This document shows positions 29,918 through 39,555 of a DNA stretch of 64,000 bases, one piece after another (the first letter of the stretch is position 1; every line of letters begins with the position of its first letter). Source of the stretch: Marivibrio halodurans. Its GTDB lineage: Bacteria; Pseudomonadota; Alphaproteobacteria; UBA8366; Aestuariispiraceae. The translations under genes were made by a program, and so were the position numbers. The stretch is from NCBI RefSeq assembly GCF_017963645.1, contig NZ_JAGMWN010000001.1, forward strand, positions 868,001-932,000. Reading direction: 5' to 3'. The notes below the pieces were generated by a model. It did no database searches. It was not told where the DNA came from and worked only from the letters and a program-made list of their open reading frames with translations.

Positions 29918-31450
29918 TCACAGCGGAATATTGTCGTGCTTCTTCCACGGATTCTCGAGTTGCTTGTTACGCAGCAGGCGCAGCGCCTTGGCCAGACGCC
30001 GCCGCGTTCCGTGGGGCTGGATCACATCGTCGATGAAGCCGAGCGAGCCGGCGACGAAGGGGTTCGCGAACTTCTGGCGGTATTCCTCCGTACGCCGGGC
30101 GATCTTGTCCGGGTCATCGCGGTCGGCGCGGAAGATGATCTCCACCGCGCCCTTCGGCCCCATCACCGCGATCTCTGCCGAGGGCCAGGCATAATTCACG
30201 TCGCCGCGCAGATGCTTCGACGACATCACGTCATAGGCCCCGCCATAGGCCTTGCGGGTGATCACCGTCACCTTCGGCACCGTCGCCTCCGCATAGGCGA
30301 AGAGCAGCTTCGCCCCATGTTTGATGATGCCGTTATATTCCTGCGCCGTGCCGGGCAGGAAGCCGGGCACGTCCACCAGAGTCACCAGCGGGATGTTGAA
30401 GGCGTCGCAGAAGCGCACGAAGCGCGCCGCCTTCTTGGAACTGTCGATGTCGAGACAACCGGCCAGCACCATCGGCTGATTGGCGACGACGCCGACCGGG
30501 TGGCCGTCGATCCGCGCGAAGCCGATGACGATATTGCCCGCATGATCGGGTTGAAGCTCGAAGAACTCGCCCTCGTCGGCGATCTTCGCGATCAGTTCCT
30601 TCATGTCGTAGGGCTTGTTCGGATTGTCGGGAACGAGGGTATCGAGCGACATGTCCTGCCGGTCGGCCGGATCGTCGGTCGGCCGGACCGGCGGGGCCTC
30701 GCGGTTGTTCAGCGGCAGATAGCCGAGGAACCGGCGAAGTTGCAGCAGCGCCTCCACATCGTCGGCGAAGGCAAGGTCCGCGACCCCCGACTTGCTCGTG
30801 TGCGTGATGGCGCCGCCCAGATCCTCGGCCGTCACCTCCTCGTTGGTGACGGTCTTCACCACCTCCGGCCCCGTCACGAACATGTAGGAGCTGTCCTTCA
30901 CCATGAAGATGAAATCGGTCATCGCCGGCGAATAGACCGCCCCGCCCGCGCAAGGGCCCATGATGAGCGAAATTTGCGGCACCACGCCGGAGGCCAGCAC
31001 GTTGCGCTGGAACACGTCCGCGTAGCCGGCGAGCGAGGCGACCCCCTCCTGGATGCGCGCGCCACCGGAATCATTGAGGCCGATGACCGGCACGCCGACC
31101 TTCATCGCCTGATCCATGATCTTGCAGATCTTGCGGGCATGCGCGGCCGAGAGCGAACCGCCGAAAACCGTGAAATCCTGACTGAAGACAAAGACCGGCC
31201 GGCCGTTGACCAGCCCGTGTCCCGTCACCACGCCATCGCCGGGCGTGCGCTGCTCGTCCATTCCGAAGTCGTGGCAATCATGTTCGACGAACATGTCCCA
31301 CTCCTCGAACGACCCCTCGTCGAGGAAGAGCGCGATACGCTCGCGCGCGGTCAGCTTGCCCTTGGCGTGTTGCGCCTCGATACGCTTCTCGCCCCCGCCG
31401 AGACGGGCGGCGGCACGCTTCTCCTCGAGCTGCCGGATGATCTCCTGCAT
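29918..31450 (-). CDS. pccB: Propionyl-CoA carboxylase, beta (carboxyltransferase) subunit
   Basis: 510-residue crotonase-fold carboxyltransferase. The two halves are visible: the N-terminal acyl-CoA region with [46 protein letters not shown] and [22 protein letters not shown], and the C-terminal biotin region with [22 protein letters not shown] and [18 protein letters not shown]. The PCCB pattern ([18 protein letters not shown] at the C-terminus) is characteristic. GAGGAAA precedes ATG 31450; the open frame beyond it is not conserved. First gene of the operon; a 145-base gap separates it from the ATP12 gene and could hold the promoter. Confidence 0.93.
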   Translation of the reverse strand: MQEIIRQLEEKRAAARLGGGEKRIEAQHAKGKLTARERIALFLDEGSFEEWDMFVEHDCHDFGMDEQRTPGDGVVTGHGLVNGRPVFVFSQDFTVFGGSLSAAHARKICKIMDQAMKVGVPVIGLNDSGGARIQEGVASLAGYADVFQRNVLASGVVPQISLIMGPCAGGAVYSPAMTDFIFMVKDSSYMFVTGPEVVKTVTNEEVTAEDLGGAITHTSKSGVADLAFADDVEALLQLRRFLGYLPLNNREAPPVRPTDDPADRQDMSLDTLVPDNPNKPYDMKELIAKIADEGEFFELQPDHAGNIVIGFARIDGHPVGVVANQPMVLAGCLDIDSSKKAARFVRFCDAFNIPLVTLVDVPGFLPGTAQEYNGIIKHGAKLLFAYAEATVPKVTVITRKAYGGAYDVMSSKHLRGDVNYAWPSAEIAVMGPKGAVEIIFRADRDDPDKIARRTEEYRQKFANPFVAGSLGFIDDVIQPHGTRRRLAKALRLLRNKQLENPWKKHDNIPL

Positions 31451-31595
31451 GGGTGTTTCCTCGGTGCGGCTATTGTCCTTGGGCGGCATGCCCCGAAAGC
31501 CGGCCTTCGGAAGAGCCATCGATCGGCCCCCGAAACGCCTGACCCAACGACCGTTTTATCGGGTTTGGAAGGGTCTGGCCAGACGGCCGCGCCCG

Positions 31596-32309
31596 CTACA
31601 GGAGCGCCAGATAGGCGGCCGCCTCGTCGATCTCGCGGGCCAGACGGTCGAGGCGTTCCCGCGCTTCGTGATCCTCGCCCCAACGTTCGGCCTGGAAGCG
31701 TTCGTCGAGGGTGGAGAGGCGGAAGGCTTCCGCCGGGGCCAACCGCCCCTCATGCACCGCGAGCGCCAGGACGAGCGAGCCCATCGCCGTCGTCATCACA
31801 TGCACCGCGGCCAGCCGGAACGGGTCGAGCCGCCCGAGCGCGCGCGCGAACAGCATCAAGGCGGCATTGTCCTGGGCGACGGGCATGATGCCCTCGGTCA
31901 TCACGAGCCGCGCGCCATAGGCCTCCGCCGCCCAGTCGAGGATCGGGTCCCATTCGCTCCGCTGCGCCTCGGCGAGTTCCGGCCAGTCCGCGACGCGGTA
32001 GCAGAGCAAATCGCTACCGGCATAGGTGGCCGCGTCCCCCGCGACCGCCCGTGCCTGCGGCACGACCCGGTCGAGCGCGGTCGCCGCCAGGGTCATCATC
32101 GGCATGGTCGCGGGATCGATCTTCTCCCCCTGCGCATCCCATTCCGCGGCGATGGCGACGGCCAGCGCCTCGGTCGGGACGACCAGTTGCACGCGGCTGG
32201 GCGTGCGGATCGGCTTGCCGTCCAAAAGCACGACATGACCGCCCGTTTCGGTGACGGCCGGAACATTTTCCGCCGGGGCGTGATCCGCCGATTCATAGAA
32301 GCGTTTCAT
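31596..32309 (-). CDS. ATP12-family F1-ATPase assembly chaperone
   Basis: 237 residues of the ATP12 family, which in mitochondria and alphaproteobacteria helps the F1 alpha subunit assemble. Landmarks are RFYESADHA, the conserved LLDGKPIRTPSRVQLVVPTEALAVAIAAEWDAQGEKIDP, TALDRV, and the SDLLCYRV...WDPILDWA segment. The start at ATG 32309 was chosen over an upstream one because MKRFYE is the usual N-terminus. It is divergent from a GGDEF gene and upstream of pccB on the same strand. With the DUF1476 zeta gene at 8521 this is the second ATP-synthase accessory gene in the window. Confidence 0.9.
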   Translation of the reverse strand: MKRFYESADHAPAENVPAVTETGGHVVLLDGKPIRTPSRVQLVVPTEALAVAIAAEWDAQGEKIDPATMPMMTLAATALDRVVPQARAVAGDAATYAGSDLLCYRVADWPELAEAQRSEWDPILDWAAEAYGARLVMTEGIMPVAQDNAALMLFARALGRLDPFRLAAVHVMTTAMGSLVLALAVHEGRLAPAEAFRLSTLDERFQAERWGEDHEARERLDRLAREIDEAAAYLALL

Positions 32310-32445
32310 GGCGCACCGGATGAAGCACAGCAGGCGCGCGCGATCAAGCGGACCGAAGAACGCGTGCATCGGGAAGGTCACGCGTGTAAAGAGGAGTCCG
32401 GTTGCTACACTCCGTTCCCGTCCAAGTATTTATGAAGCTGCACTG

Positions 32446-33951
32446 ATGCCCCCGACCCTGCTGACATCGACCCGGTCCCGCCTGATCGCGGTCGTGTCCC
32501 TCGTCCTCGTTCTCGCCTTCCTCGGCACCAATCTCATCAGTCTTGAGATTTCCCGCCAGATCATGCGCGAAAACCTGCTGGAGACGGAACTTCCGCTTAC
32601 CGGCGACAATATCTATTCCGAAATCCAAATCGATCTGGTGCGCCCGATCTTCGTCTCCTCCCTGATGGCGAACGACAGTTTCCTGCATGACTGGATTCGC
32701 GAGGGCGAACTCCACCCGAAGCCGATGATCCGCTATCTGGACACGATCCGGAAGCGCTACGACACCTTCACCGCCTTCTTCGTCTCCGAGGCGACGCGGC
32801 GCTATTATCATTTCAGCGGCGTCCCACAGGTCGTCTCGCCCGACGACCCGGAGGATATCTGGTATTTCCGCGCGCGCGAGATGGACGCTCCTTACGAAAT
32901 AAACATCGATCCGAACCAGGCGCAGGACAACAAGATCACGATTTTCATCAATTATCGCGTGATGGACGATCAAGGGCATTTCCTGGGCGTGACGGGCGTC
33001 GGGCTGGAATTGGACGCGGTCGCCCGGATCGTCGAACGCTATCGGCAACTTTTCGACCGGACCGTCTATTTCGTCAACGCGGACGGTCTCGTCACGGTTC
33101 ATCCGGACCAATCGCAAGTCTATCGCCAAACGCTCGGCGAGATCGACGGGCTAGAGGCGATCGCGTCGGATATCCTGGGCAAGGACCGGGGCGCCTTTCA
33201 GGTAGAGCGCGGAGACCAAACAATCCTGATGACCACGCGCTACATCCCCGAGCTCGATTGGTGGCTCGTGGTCGAAGCGACGGAATCCGACGTCATGGGC
33301 AACTATCAGGCCGGGTTCCTCTCGAACCTGCTGATCGGGCTCTGCGCGATCGTCATCACCTTGATCGCGGTCTCCCTGGCGATTAATCGCTATCAACGCC
33401 GGTTGGAGCAGATGGCGACCACGGATTCCCTCACCGGTCTCGCCAACCGGCAACTTTTCGACGATCACATGACCCGTGCGATCGGACGGGCGCGCCGGTC
33501 GGGCCGCCCGATCAGCCTGATCATGCTGGATATCGACCGCTTCAAGTCGATCAATGACCGGCACGGGCACCTCGCCGGCGACCGGGTCCTGAGCCGAATC
33601 GCGAAGCTCGCGCTTTCGACCGTCCGGCGCAGCGACATCGCCGCCCGTTGGGGCGGGGAGGAATTCGTCATCCTGATGGAGAATTGCCCGAAGGCGGAGG
33701 CCGCGCGCGTCGCGGAAAAACTGCGCGCCGCGATCGAAACGCTTCCTGTCGCCGAGACCCTCGGCAAGACGGACGCCGACACGCCGTTCCCCGACGAGGT
33801 GCTGACGGCCAGTTTCGGCGTCTCCTCCCGCATTCCCAGCCGATCGGCCGACATCGAGGACGATGCCCACGTCACCGAAGCGCTGCTCGCCGACGCGGAC
33901 GCCGCCCTCTACCGCGCCAAATCGGAAGGTCGGAACCGCGTCGGTGGATAA
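32446..33951 (+). CDS. Membrane diguanylate cyclase with dCache-type sensor
   Basis: 501 residues. A transmembrane helix (about 14-33) is followed by a periplasmic sensor of about 260 residues resembling a double Cache domain (WYFRAREMDAPYEINIDP, VMDDQGHFLGVTGVGLELD), a second helix (about 290-312), and a GGDEF domain. The active-site motif is GGEEF (about 403-407), and an RxxD inhibitory site (RRSD) lies five residues before it, so product feedback is expected. Cyclic di-GMP synthesis is therefore predicted. The ATG at 32446 is first to give a proper first helix. The ligand is unknown. Confidence 0.88.
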   Translation: MPPTLLTSTRSRLIAVVSLVLVLAFLGTNLISLEISRQIMRENLLETELPLTGDNIYSEIQIDLVRPIFVSSLMANDSFLHDWIREGELHPKPMIRYLDTIRKRYDTFTAFFVSEATRRYYHFSGVPQVVSPDDPEDIWYFRAREMDAPYEINIDPNQAQDNKITIFINYRVMDDQGHFLGVTGVGLELDAVARIVERYRQLFDRTVYFVNADGLVTVHPDQSQVYRQTLGEIDGLEAIASDILGKDRGAFQVERGDQTILMTTRYIPELDWWLVVEATESDVMGNYQAGFLSNLLIGLCAIVITLIAVSLAINRYQRRLEQMATTDSLTGLANRQLFDDHMTRAIGRARRSGRPISLIMLDIDRFKSINDRHGHLAGDRVLSRIAKLALSTVRRSDIAARWGGEEFVILMENCPKAEAARVAEKLRAAIETLPVAETLGKTDADTPFPDEVLTASFGVSSRIPSRSADIEDDAHVTEALLADADAALYRAKSEGRNRVGG

Positions 33952-34083
33952 GCGCCCGGGGCGGTGGATAGGCGGGCGGACACTGGCGCCCCCGCCCGAC
34001 CCGAAACATCCGTATCCGGCCCGCGCGCTGCGCGCGCCCGTCCTCGCGCACCGTCCTCTGCAGCGTGTCCTTTCCGACCGTCC

Positions 34084-37000
34084 TTACTGACCGAACAGCT
34101 TGTTCAGACCGTCCGAAAGCCCCTTCACCGTACCGCCGGCGCCTTCCAGGATTTTAGACGGCGCATCCAGCACCTTCTCTCCGGCCGACTTCTCGCTTTC
34201 GGCCGCGGCCTTCTTCTCGGCCGCTTCCGCGCTCGCCATGCAGGGGTGATCGTCCGGCAGGCTGGCGGAAAGCGCCGCCACCGCCGCCGTCAGACCGCCC
34301 CCGGTTAGAAGCGCGCCGCCGATCGACAGCAACGTCTTGCCCGGGTCCGGAATGACCGAGGGGGACCCCAGCGTGCCCGTCAGCAACAGCGGGATGCTGA
34401 CCACCCCGGTCTGTGGCTTCAGGCCCATGGAAAGCTCCTCGTTCTTGAGGTTGATCTCCCCATCGCCGGTCACCGTCGATACGTCGGTATCGATGAAGAG
34501 CGCGTTCGCCTCCATCAATCCGTCGGTCACCTTATAATCGACCAACGTGCAGTTCACGACCACCCATTCGCCCTGATTGCCGAACAGCACATCCGCGAGA
34601 CGCGCCATTTCCGGACCCATCGCATCCTCGACCGCCTCGCGCCGCACGCGGCTATCGACGACGACCGTGCTGAAGGCACCGTTCAGGCCGGCGGCGATCT
34701 CGCGCGGGCTGTTGCCCTGTCCCTGGAGGTCGATCCGCAGGTCGAGCGGTCCTTCCAGCTTACCCTTCAGACCGGCCGCCCCGCCGAGCAGGCCGAGGTC
34801 CATGTCGTCGCCCGTGATATCGATCGACAACGGCGCCGGCGTCTTCGACGCATCCAGGCTGACCGTGCCGTTCAGGGTACCCGGCCCGACATTGGCCTTC
34901 ATCGTGTCGATCGAGAAACTCCCGTCCTGCAGCGTCGCGGCGAGTTCGAAGCCGTCGAATTCCGATCCGGCCGCGATCAACTTGCCCGCCTTATAGGCGA
35001 TGTCCGCATTGACCAGCTTCATCGCGTCGAGCGGCAGGGGGTCACCCGGGATCACGCGCCCGTCATCCGCGCCGGAGCCTCCAGCGGGCGATGTCCCGGC
35101 CGATGTGCCCGCCGAGCCGCCGCCGGACGACGCACCGCCGCCCGAGGACGAGTCACCCGTCAGATCGCCGGTATCGAAATGATTGGAGGAAAGCTCCGCC
35201 ACGATACTCGGCACCGCCTCGCGCAGATCGGCGGTGACGGAACCCGAAAGGTCGCTGCCACCGATCTTGGCCTGGAACGGTTTCAGCGTGACGGGCTCGT
35301 CCGCGCCGGCCTTGACCGTGCCACTGACATTGACCGGCCCGATCGCCGGGACGGCCCCGCCGGTCGCCTCCCCGAGAACGCCCAGATTCGGTGAGACGAG
35401 CGTGAAGGCGAGGTCCGCGCCCGCGCCCTTGAGCGCATCGTCGACCGTGCCGTTCGCGGTCAGTCGCACCGTATCGTCGCGCCCGAAATCGAGATCGATG
35501 GTCGGGATGGAGAGCTTGTCGTCCATGCCCCCCTCTACCGACAATGTGAGGTCGAGCGGCCCCATGTCCGGCACGCCCTGCCCACCGGCATAAGTCTTGG
35601 CGAGCGTATCGAGATTGCCGACTTCCTGCGCGCGGGCGGTCACGTCGAGCTTGATTCCATTCCGCGCCAGGACATCCGCCACGCCGCCGGCCGCGGTGAC
35701 GCGAATCATATCCTCCTGACCAAGCGCGAGATCGAGCCCCTCGACACCGAGCCCGTCCTCGATGCCGCCAAGTATCCTGGCCGACACATCGAGCGGGCCG
35801 AGGGACGGCACCCCCTGTCCGGCATATTCCCGCGCGATCGGGTCGAGTTGGCCGATCTGCGGACTCGTCGCCGCGACCCGGACGTCGAGACCGGAGGCAT
35901 TGACCGCGTCGCCGATCGCGCCCGTGGCCGTGAGCCTGATCAGATCCTCCCGCCCGAGCGAGAAATCAAGGTCGTTGACCGCGACCTTGCCCTCCCGGCC
36001 CGGTGCCGGGAGATCACCAACCAGCCGCGCGGCGAGGTCTAGCGGGCCGAGGGACGGCACCCCCTGCCCGGTATAGGACCGCGCGATCTCGCTCAAATTG
36101 CCGATCTCGTTCGACCGAACCGCTAGGGAAACATCCAGGCCGCTGGTATTCACCACGTCGGCGACACCGCCCTTCGCCGTCACCTCGACAAGGCTGGCCT
36201 TGCCGAGCGCCGCGTCCAGGCCGGTGACCGATATACCCCGGCCGAGGTCGCCCGAAACCCGCATGGCGATATTATAAGGGCCCATGTCCGGTATGGTCTG
36301 GGCCGCGAAGCGGTCAGCGACGGGCGAGAGATTACCAATCTCCTCGCCCTCGACACCGATCTGGAGGTCGATGCCGGCGACCTTGGTGACGGAGGCGACC
36401 CGCCCGCCGACGGTGACATGGATGAAATCCGGCGCGCCGATATCGACGGTCACGTCCTCGGCCGCCAAATCTTCGTCGCTGTCTCCCTTCAGGGTCGTGC
36501 GCACCTCGAACGGGCCGACCTTCGGCGCATCGACGCCGAGCTTTCCGGCCAGTTCGGCGAGTTCCTGGCCGACCGCGCTGACGGAAAGGTCGAAGCCCCG
36601 GCCCTTGGTCGGCTCCGTGATGGCGCCCTTGGCCGCGACATCGACACCGGCCAAATCGCCGGTCACATCCACGTTCCAGGGCGTGGAGGCGTCTTGCATC
36701 GACGCCGGCGAGCCGAGCGTCCCGTTCAACAGCAGCGGCAGATCGTCGAACGCCCCCTGCATGTCGAGCGCGAGCGGGCTGTCCGCCCCCTCACCCGTCA
36801 GGGTCAGATGGTCGAGGCGGACGGTGTTCTCCGTTCCCGCCTGGGCGTTGCGAATGGTGGCGGTGATATCCTCGATCCGCACATCGCGGAGGATGGGAAT
36901 GGTGATCGGGCCGCCCTCCGGCGCCTCGACCTCGCGCGGCTCGTCCGCCGGGGGTTGCTCCGTGGCCTCGCCCTCGGCGCCGGGCTTGGTGAAATCGGTG

Positions 37001-37380
37001 TTGGAGACGCCGGCCTCGTTGGTCTCGATCAGGGCATCGACCTGACTCAAGCGCACGCGGGTGATGTCCGGCGCGCCGAACAGCGTCGGGATCAGCCGGA
37101 CCTCCGCCTCGAACGCGCCGACGGTGAGCATCTGCGGCCGGGAGCCCCAATCGGCGTTGGCGAAAGTGACGTCGCTGATCCTAAAGACGGTCTCGCTTCC
37201 GATATCCAGCACGATCGGCCCGTTGATCTTCAGCGCGCGTCCGGTCTCCTCCTGGACGGCGGCCTCGATATCCTCCTTATAGGCGTTGGCATCGATATTG
37301 AGGACATAGGCCACGGCCCCGCCAACGATCACCACAAGGACCGCCAGGACACCGATCAGGATTTTCCACGCCCGTCGCAT
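34084..37380 (-). CDS. AsmA-family protein with internal tandem repeats
   Basis: 1098 residues. One N-terminal transmembrane helix (about 4-26) anchors a long periplasmic chain, with AsmA motifs at the start (ALKINGPIVLDIGSETVFRISDVTFANADWGS) and near the C-terminus (GLNGAFSTVVVDSRVRREAVEDAM, MGLKPQTGVVSIPLLLTGTLGSPSVIPD). AsmA-like proteins are implicated in lipid transport between inner and outer membrane. Between about residues 330 and 700 a unit of about 80 residues recurs. A Ser/Gly linker sits near 740. Its ATG shares a base with the HAD stop (TGATG) and GGGGAG precedes it, so the genes are coupled. Confidence 0.88.
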   Translation of the reverse strand: MRRAWKILIGVLAVLVVIVGGAVAYVLNIDANAYKEDIEAAVQEETGRALKINGPIVLDIGSETVFRISDVTFANADWGSRPQMLTVGAFEAEVRLIPTLFGAPDITRVRLSQVDALIETNEAGVSNTDFTKPGAEGEATEQPPADEPREVEAPEGGPITIPILRDVRIEDITATIRNAQAGTENTVRLDHLTLTGEGADSPLALDMQGAFDDLPLLLNGTLGSPASMQDASTPWNVDVTGDLAGVDVAAKGAITEPTKGRGFDLSVSAVGQELAELAGKLGVDAPKVGPFEVRTTLKGDSDEDLAAEDVTVDIGAPDFIHVTVGGRVASVTKVAGIDLQIGVEGEEIGNLSPVADRFAAQTIPDMGPYNIAMRVSGDLGRGISVTGLDAALGKASLVEVTAKGGVADVVNTSGLDVSLAVRSNEIGNLSEIARSYTGQGVPSLGPLDLAARLVGDLPAPGREGKVAVNDLDFSLGREDLIRLTATGAIGDAVNASGLDVRVAATSPQIGQLDPIAREYAGQGVPSLGPLDVSARILGGIEDGLGVEGLDLALGQEDMIRVTAAGGVADVLARNGIKLDVTARAQEVGNLDTLAKTYAGGQGVPDMGPLDLTLSVEGGMDDKLSIPTIDLDFGRDDTVRLTANGTVDDALKGAGADLAFTLVSPNLGVLGEATGGAVPAIGPVNVSGTVKAGADEPVTLKPFQAKIGGSDLSGSVTADLREAVPSIVAELSSNHFDTGDLTGDSSSGGGASSGGGSAGTSAGTSPAGGSGADDGRVIPGDPLPLDAMKLVNADIAYKAGKLIAAGSEFDGFELAATLQDGSFSIDTMKANVGPGTLNGTVSLDASKTPAPLSIDITGDDMDLGLLGGAAGLKGKLEGPLDLRIDLQGQGNSPREIAAGLNGAFSTVVVDSRVRREAVEDAMGPEMARLADVLFGNQGEWVVVNCTLVDYKVTDGLMEANALFIDTDVSTVTGDGEINLKNEELSMGLKPQTGVVSIPLLLTGTLGSPSVIPDPGKTLLSIGGALLTGGGLTAAVAALSASLPDDHPCMASAEAAEKKAAAESEKSAGEKVLDAPSKILEGAGGTVKGLSDGLNKLFGQ
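35340..36400 (-). repeat. Tandem repeats of about 234-249 bp inside the AsmA-family gene
   Basis: Near-identical coding stretches recur, for example the one encoding GQGVPSLGPLD near 35801 and 36050 (249 bp apart), and diverged copies near 35562 and 36276. Each unit encodes about 80 residues with the pattern IGNL-x-x-IA, YAGQGVPSLGPLD, then LG-x-x-D-x-IRVTA and GLDV. The two central copies are most alike, which suggests recent duplication or gene conversion; all keep the reading frame. Confidence 0.75.
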
Positions 37381-38060
37381 CACTCGTCTCCCCATAGCCC
37401 GCGCAGGAGGCGCGGCAGCTCATCATAGCCGCGTGCCAGCGCATGCGCGCCGGCGCGTCTCAATTCCTCCGGCGGATGATATCCCCACCCGACACCCACC
37501 GCCTTCGCGCGGGCGCGGACCGCCATGGTCACGTCGAAGATGGTATCCCCGATCATGACCGTGTTCCAGGGCTCCGCGCCGACCTCGGCCATCGCGTCGA
37601 GCAGAATGTCGGGATTCGGTTTCCCCGGCCCGTCATCCGCCGTCTTCAATATCGTGAAATGGTGGCCGATACCGTGACGGTCCAGGGTTGATTTAAGGCC
37701 ACGCCGCCCTTTTCCGGTCGCAATCGCGAGAATCACGCCCTCGCCGGCCAGTTCGTCGAGGACCTCGCGACAGCCCGGGAACAGCGGCTCGTCATGCAAT
37801 CCCTCGACCCGACCGGAATGGAAGACGTCCTTGTAATGCTCCGCCAGACGGCGGTGCACGACATCGCCATGCTCGGGCACGACATTGGCGATCGCCTCGA
37901 CCAGCGGCAGGCCGACCTGGTGCCGGATCGCGGCGTGATCCGGCGCGGGCAGCCCCTCCACCGCCCAGGCCGCGGTCATGGCGGCGACGATGATATGGCC
38001 GCTATCGACCAGCGTGCCGTCGCAATCGAACACGGCGAGACGAAGGGGGCGGTCTGTCAT
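37380..38060 (-). CDS. HAD-superfamily phosphatase (phosphoglycolate phosphatase-like)
   Basis: 226 residues. The HAD motifs are in order: DCDGTLVDS (nucleophile Asp), ATGKGRRGLKSTL (motif II Thr), KPNPDILLDAM (Lys) and MIGDTIFDVTMA (acid pair). The cap is alpha-helical (class I), as in Gph-like enzymes. The physiological substrate is unknown; phosphoglycolate or a nucleotide monophosphate is plausible. It lies six bases after the pseudouridine synthase stop region and is coupled to the AsmA gene downstream. Confidence 0.85.
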   Translation of the reverse strand: MTDRPLRLAVFDCDGTLVDSGHIIVAAMTAAWAVEGLPAPDHAAIRHQVGLPLVEAIANVVPEHGDVVHRRLAEHYKDVFHSGRVEGLHDEPLFPGCREVLDELAGEGVILAIATGKGRRGLKSTLDRHGIGHHFTILKTADDGPGKPNPDILLDAMAEVGAEPWNTVMIGDTIFDVTMAVRARAKAVGVGWGYHPPEELRRAGAHALARGYDELPRLLRGLWGDE

Positions 38061-38066
38061 GGCGGG

Positions 38067-39086
38067 TCAGTCGGCCTCCTCGAACGGATCACTGGCGTCG
38101 GCGAGATCGGCGTCGAAGCCGAAGATATCGAGCGTTTCACGAAAAGGCTTGGGCGGCGCGGCCGTTATCCGCGCCCCGGCATCCGGCACGCCGGGGGGCA
38201 GCACGATCTCGCGCGCGTGGAGATGCATACGCCGCCCCGCCGCCTCCCCGTCCAGGAAGGCGCCGGAGCCGCCATATTTCCCGTCCCCCAGGATCGGCGT
38301 ACCGATCGCGGCCATATGCGCGCGCAATTGGTGCGTGCGCCCCGTGCGCGGCCAAAGGGCGACGAAGGCGACCTTCGTGCCCGCATTTTCCAGCACGGCA
38401 TAGTCGGTGACGGCCTGCTGTCCCCCCTCCGGGTCGGGCTCCACCCGTTCGGAACCCTTGGCACCCGCCTTGGAGAGCGGCAGCGTGATCGTCCCCGCCT
38501 TCGGCTCCGGAACACCGACGGTGATCGCCCAATAGACCTTGCGCGTGCGCCGGTCCTTGAAGGCCCGGCCGAGCTTCGCCGCCATGGTCCGATCGCGCGC
38601 CAACAGCAGCACGCCGCTGGTATCCTTGTCGAGGCGATGGACGAGGCGCGGTCGCTCCGGCGCGTCGAACTTCAGATGGACCAGCATACCGTCCAGATGA
38701 CGCGTGGTCTTACTGCCGCCCTGGACGGCGAGCCCCGCCGGCTTGTTGAGAGCCAGGATGCCCGCGTTGCGGTGGATCACCAAATCCCGCGCGAAGGCCG
38801 CGTCCTTCGGGTCGGCGGCCGCGTCGTCGATGCGCGTTCCACCGGCGGTCTTTCGCCCACCCTCCGTCTTGTCCGCCGCCTGATAGGGGGGCACGCGCAC
38901 GGACTGCCCGGCCTCAAGCCGGTCGGCCGCCTTGACCCGCCCACCGTCAACGCGGACCTCCCCCTTGCGCAGGGCCTTCTGCAGGCGCGCGAAGGGCATG
39001 TCGGGAAAACGCGCCTTGAACCAGCGGTCCACGCGCATGCCCGCTTCCTCGGCCCGGACGGGTACGGTCTTGACGCCCGCGCTCAC
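38067..39086 (-). CDS. RluA-family 23S rRNA pseudouridine synthase
   Basis: 339 residues: an N-terminal S4 RNA-binding domain (AGMRVDRWFKARFPDMPFARLQKALRKGEVRVDG), then the catalytic domain with the family signature HRLDKDTSGVLLLARD (catalytic Asp) and RTHQLRAHMAAIG. The S4 plus RluA layout suggests RluC-type modification of 23S rRNA. The start is GTG 39086, which overlaps the crcB stop (GTGA), so the two are coupled; an ATG-start extension on the same frame into crcB is nonsense. RluD or RluC cannot be told apart here. Confidence 0.88.
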   Translation of the reverse strand: MSAGVKTVPVRAEEAGMRVDRWFKARFPDMPFARLQKALRKGEVRVDGGRVKAADRLEAGQSVRVPPYQAADKTEGGRKTAGGTRIDDAAADPKDAAFARDLVIHRNAGILALNKPAGLAVQGGSKTTRHLDGMLVHLKFDAPERPRLVHRLDKDTSGVLLLARDRTMAAKLGRAFKDRRTRKVYWAITVGVPEPKAGTITLPLSKAGAKGSERVEPDPEGGQQAVTDYAVLENAGTKVAFVALWPRTGRTHQLRAHMAAIGTPILGDGKYGGSGAFLDGEAAGRRMHLHAREIVLPPGVPDAGARITAAPPKPFRETLDIFGFDADLADASDPFEEAD

Positions 39087-39475
39087 GACAGCGCCCCGCC
39101 GGTCGCGAGCCGCACCAGCGCCATGCCCAGATAGAGCCCGCCGACGGCGAGCACGACGGAGCCCAGCATATAGGCGCCGGCGAGCAGCAACTGCCCCCGC
39201 TCGATCAACAGCACGACATCCAGCGAGAAGGTCGAGAAGGTGGTGAAGGCGCCCAGCATCCCGACCGCAAGGAAGGCCCGTGCCTCCGCGAAGGGGGCGC
39301 CGACGCGCGCGAAGAATTCGACCAGCACGCCCATCAGGAAGCTTCCCAGGATATTGGCGACGAAGATTCCCCACGGGAACCCGCCACCGGCGAGGCTCGA
39401 CACCCAGCCGGCCAGGAAATGCCGCGCGAGCGCGCCCAGCGCGCCCCCGGCCGCGATCGCGATCACGGTCGTCAT
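39083..39475 (-). CDS. crcB: Fluoride channel CrcB (Fluc)
   Basis: Small four-helix membrane protein, 130 residues, that exports fluoride as an antiparallel dimer. The signatures are GFPWGIFVANILGSFLMG and GMLGAFTTFSTFSLDVVLL, with the phenylalanines that line the pore. ATG 39475 is conventional; the frame opens 12 codons earlier. No fluoride riboswitch could be recognised upstream. It is coupled to the pseudouridine synthase. Confidence 0.93.
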   Translation of the reverse strand: MTTVIAIAAGGALGALARHFLAGWVSSLAGGGFPWGIFVANILGSFLMGVLVEFFARVGAPFAEARAFLAVGMLGAFTTFSTFSLDVVLLIERGQLLLAGAYMLGSVVLAVGGLYLGMALVRLATGGALS

Positions 39476-39555
39476 GGCCCCGGCTATAGGCCCCGGCGGA
39501 TCGGCTTGCAAGGGTCGCGGGCGCCCCGTCCACGGGATGACGCATCGGAACGGTG

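Noticed and set aside
39476-39555. Fluoride riboswitch in front of crcB
   Set aside because: No crcB-motif pseudoknot signature could be recognised in the short upstream gap.
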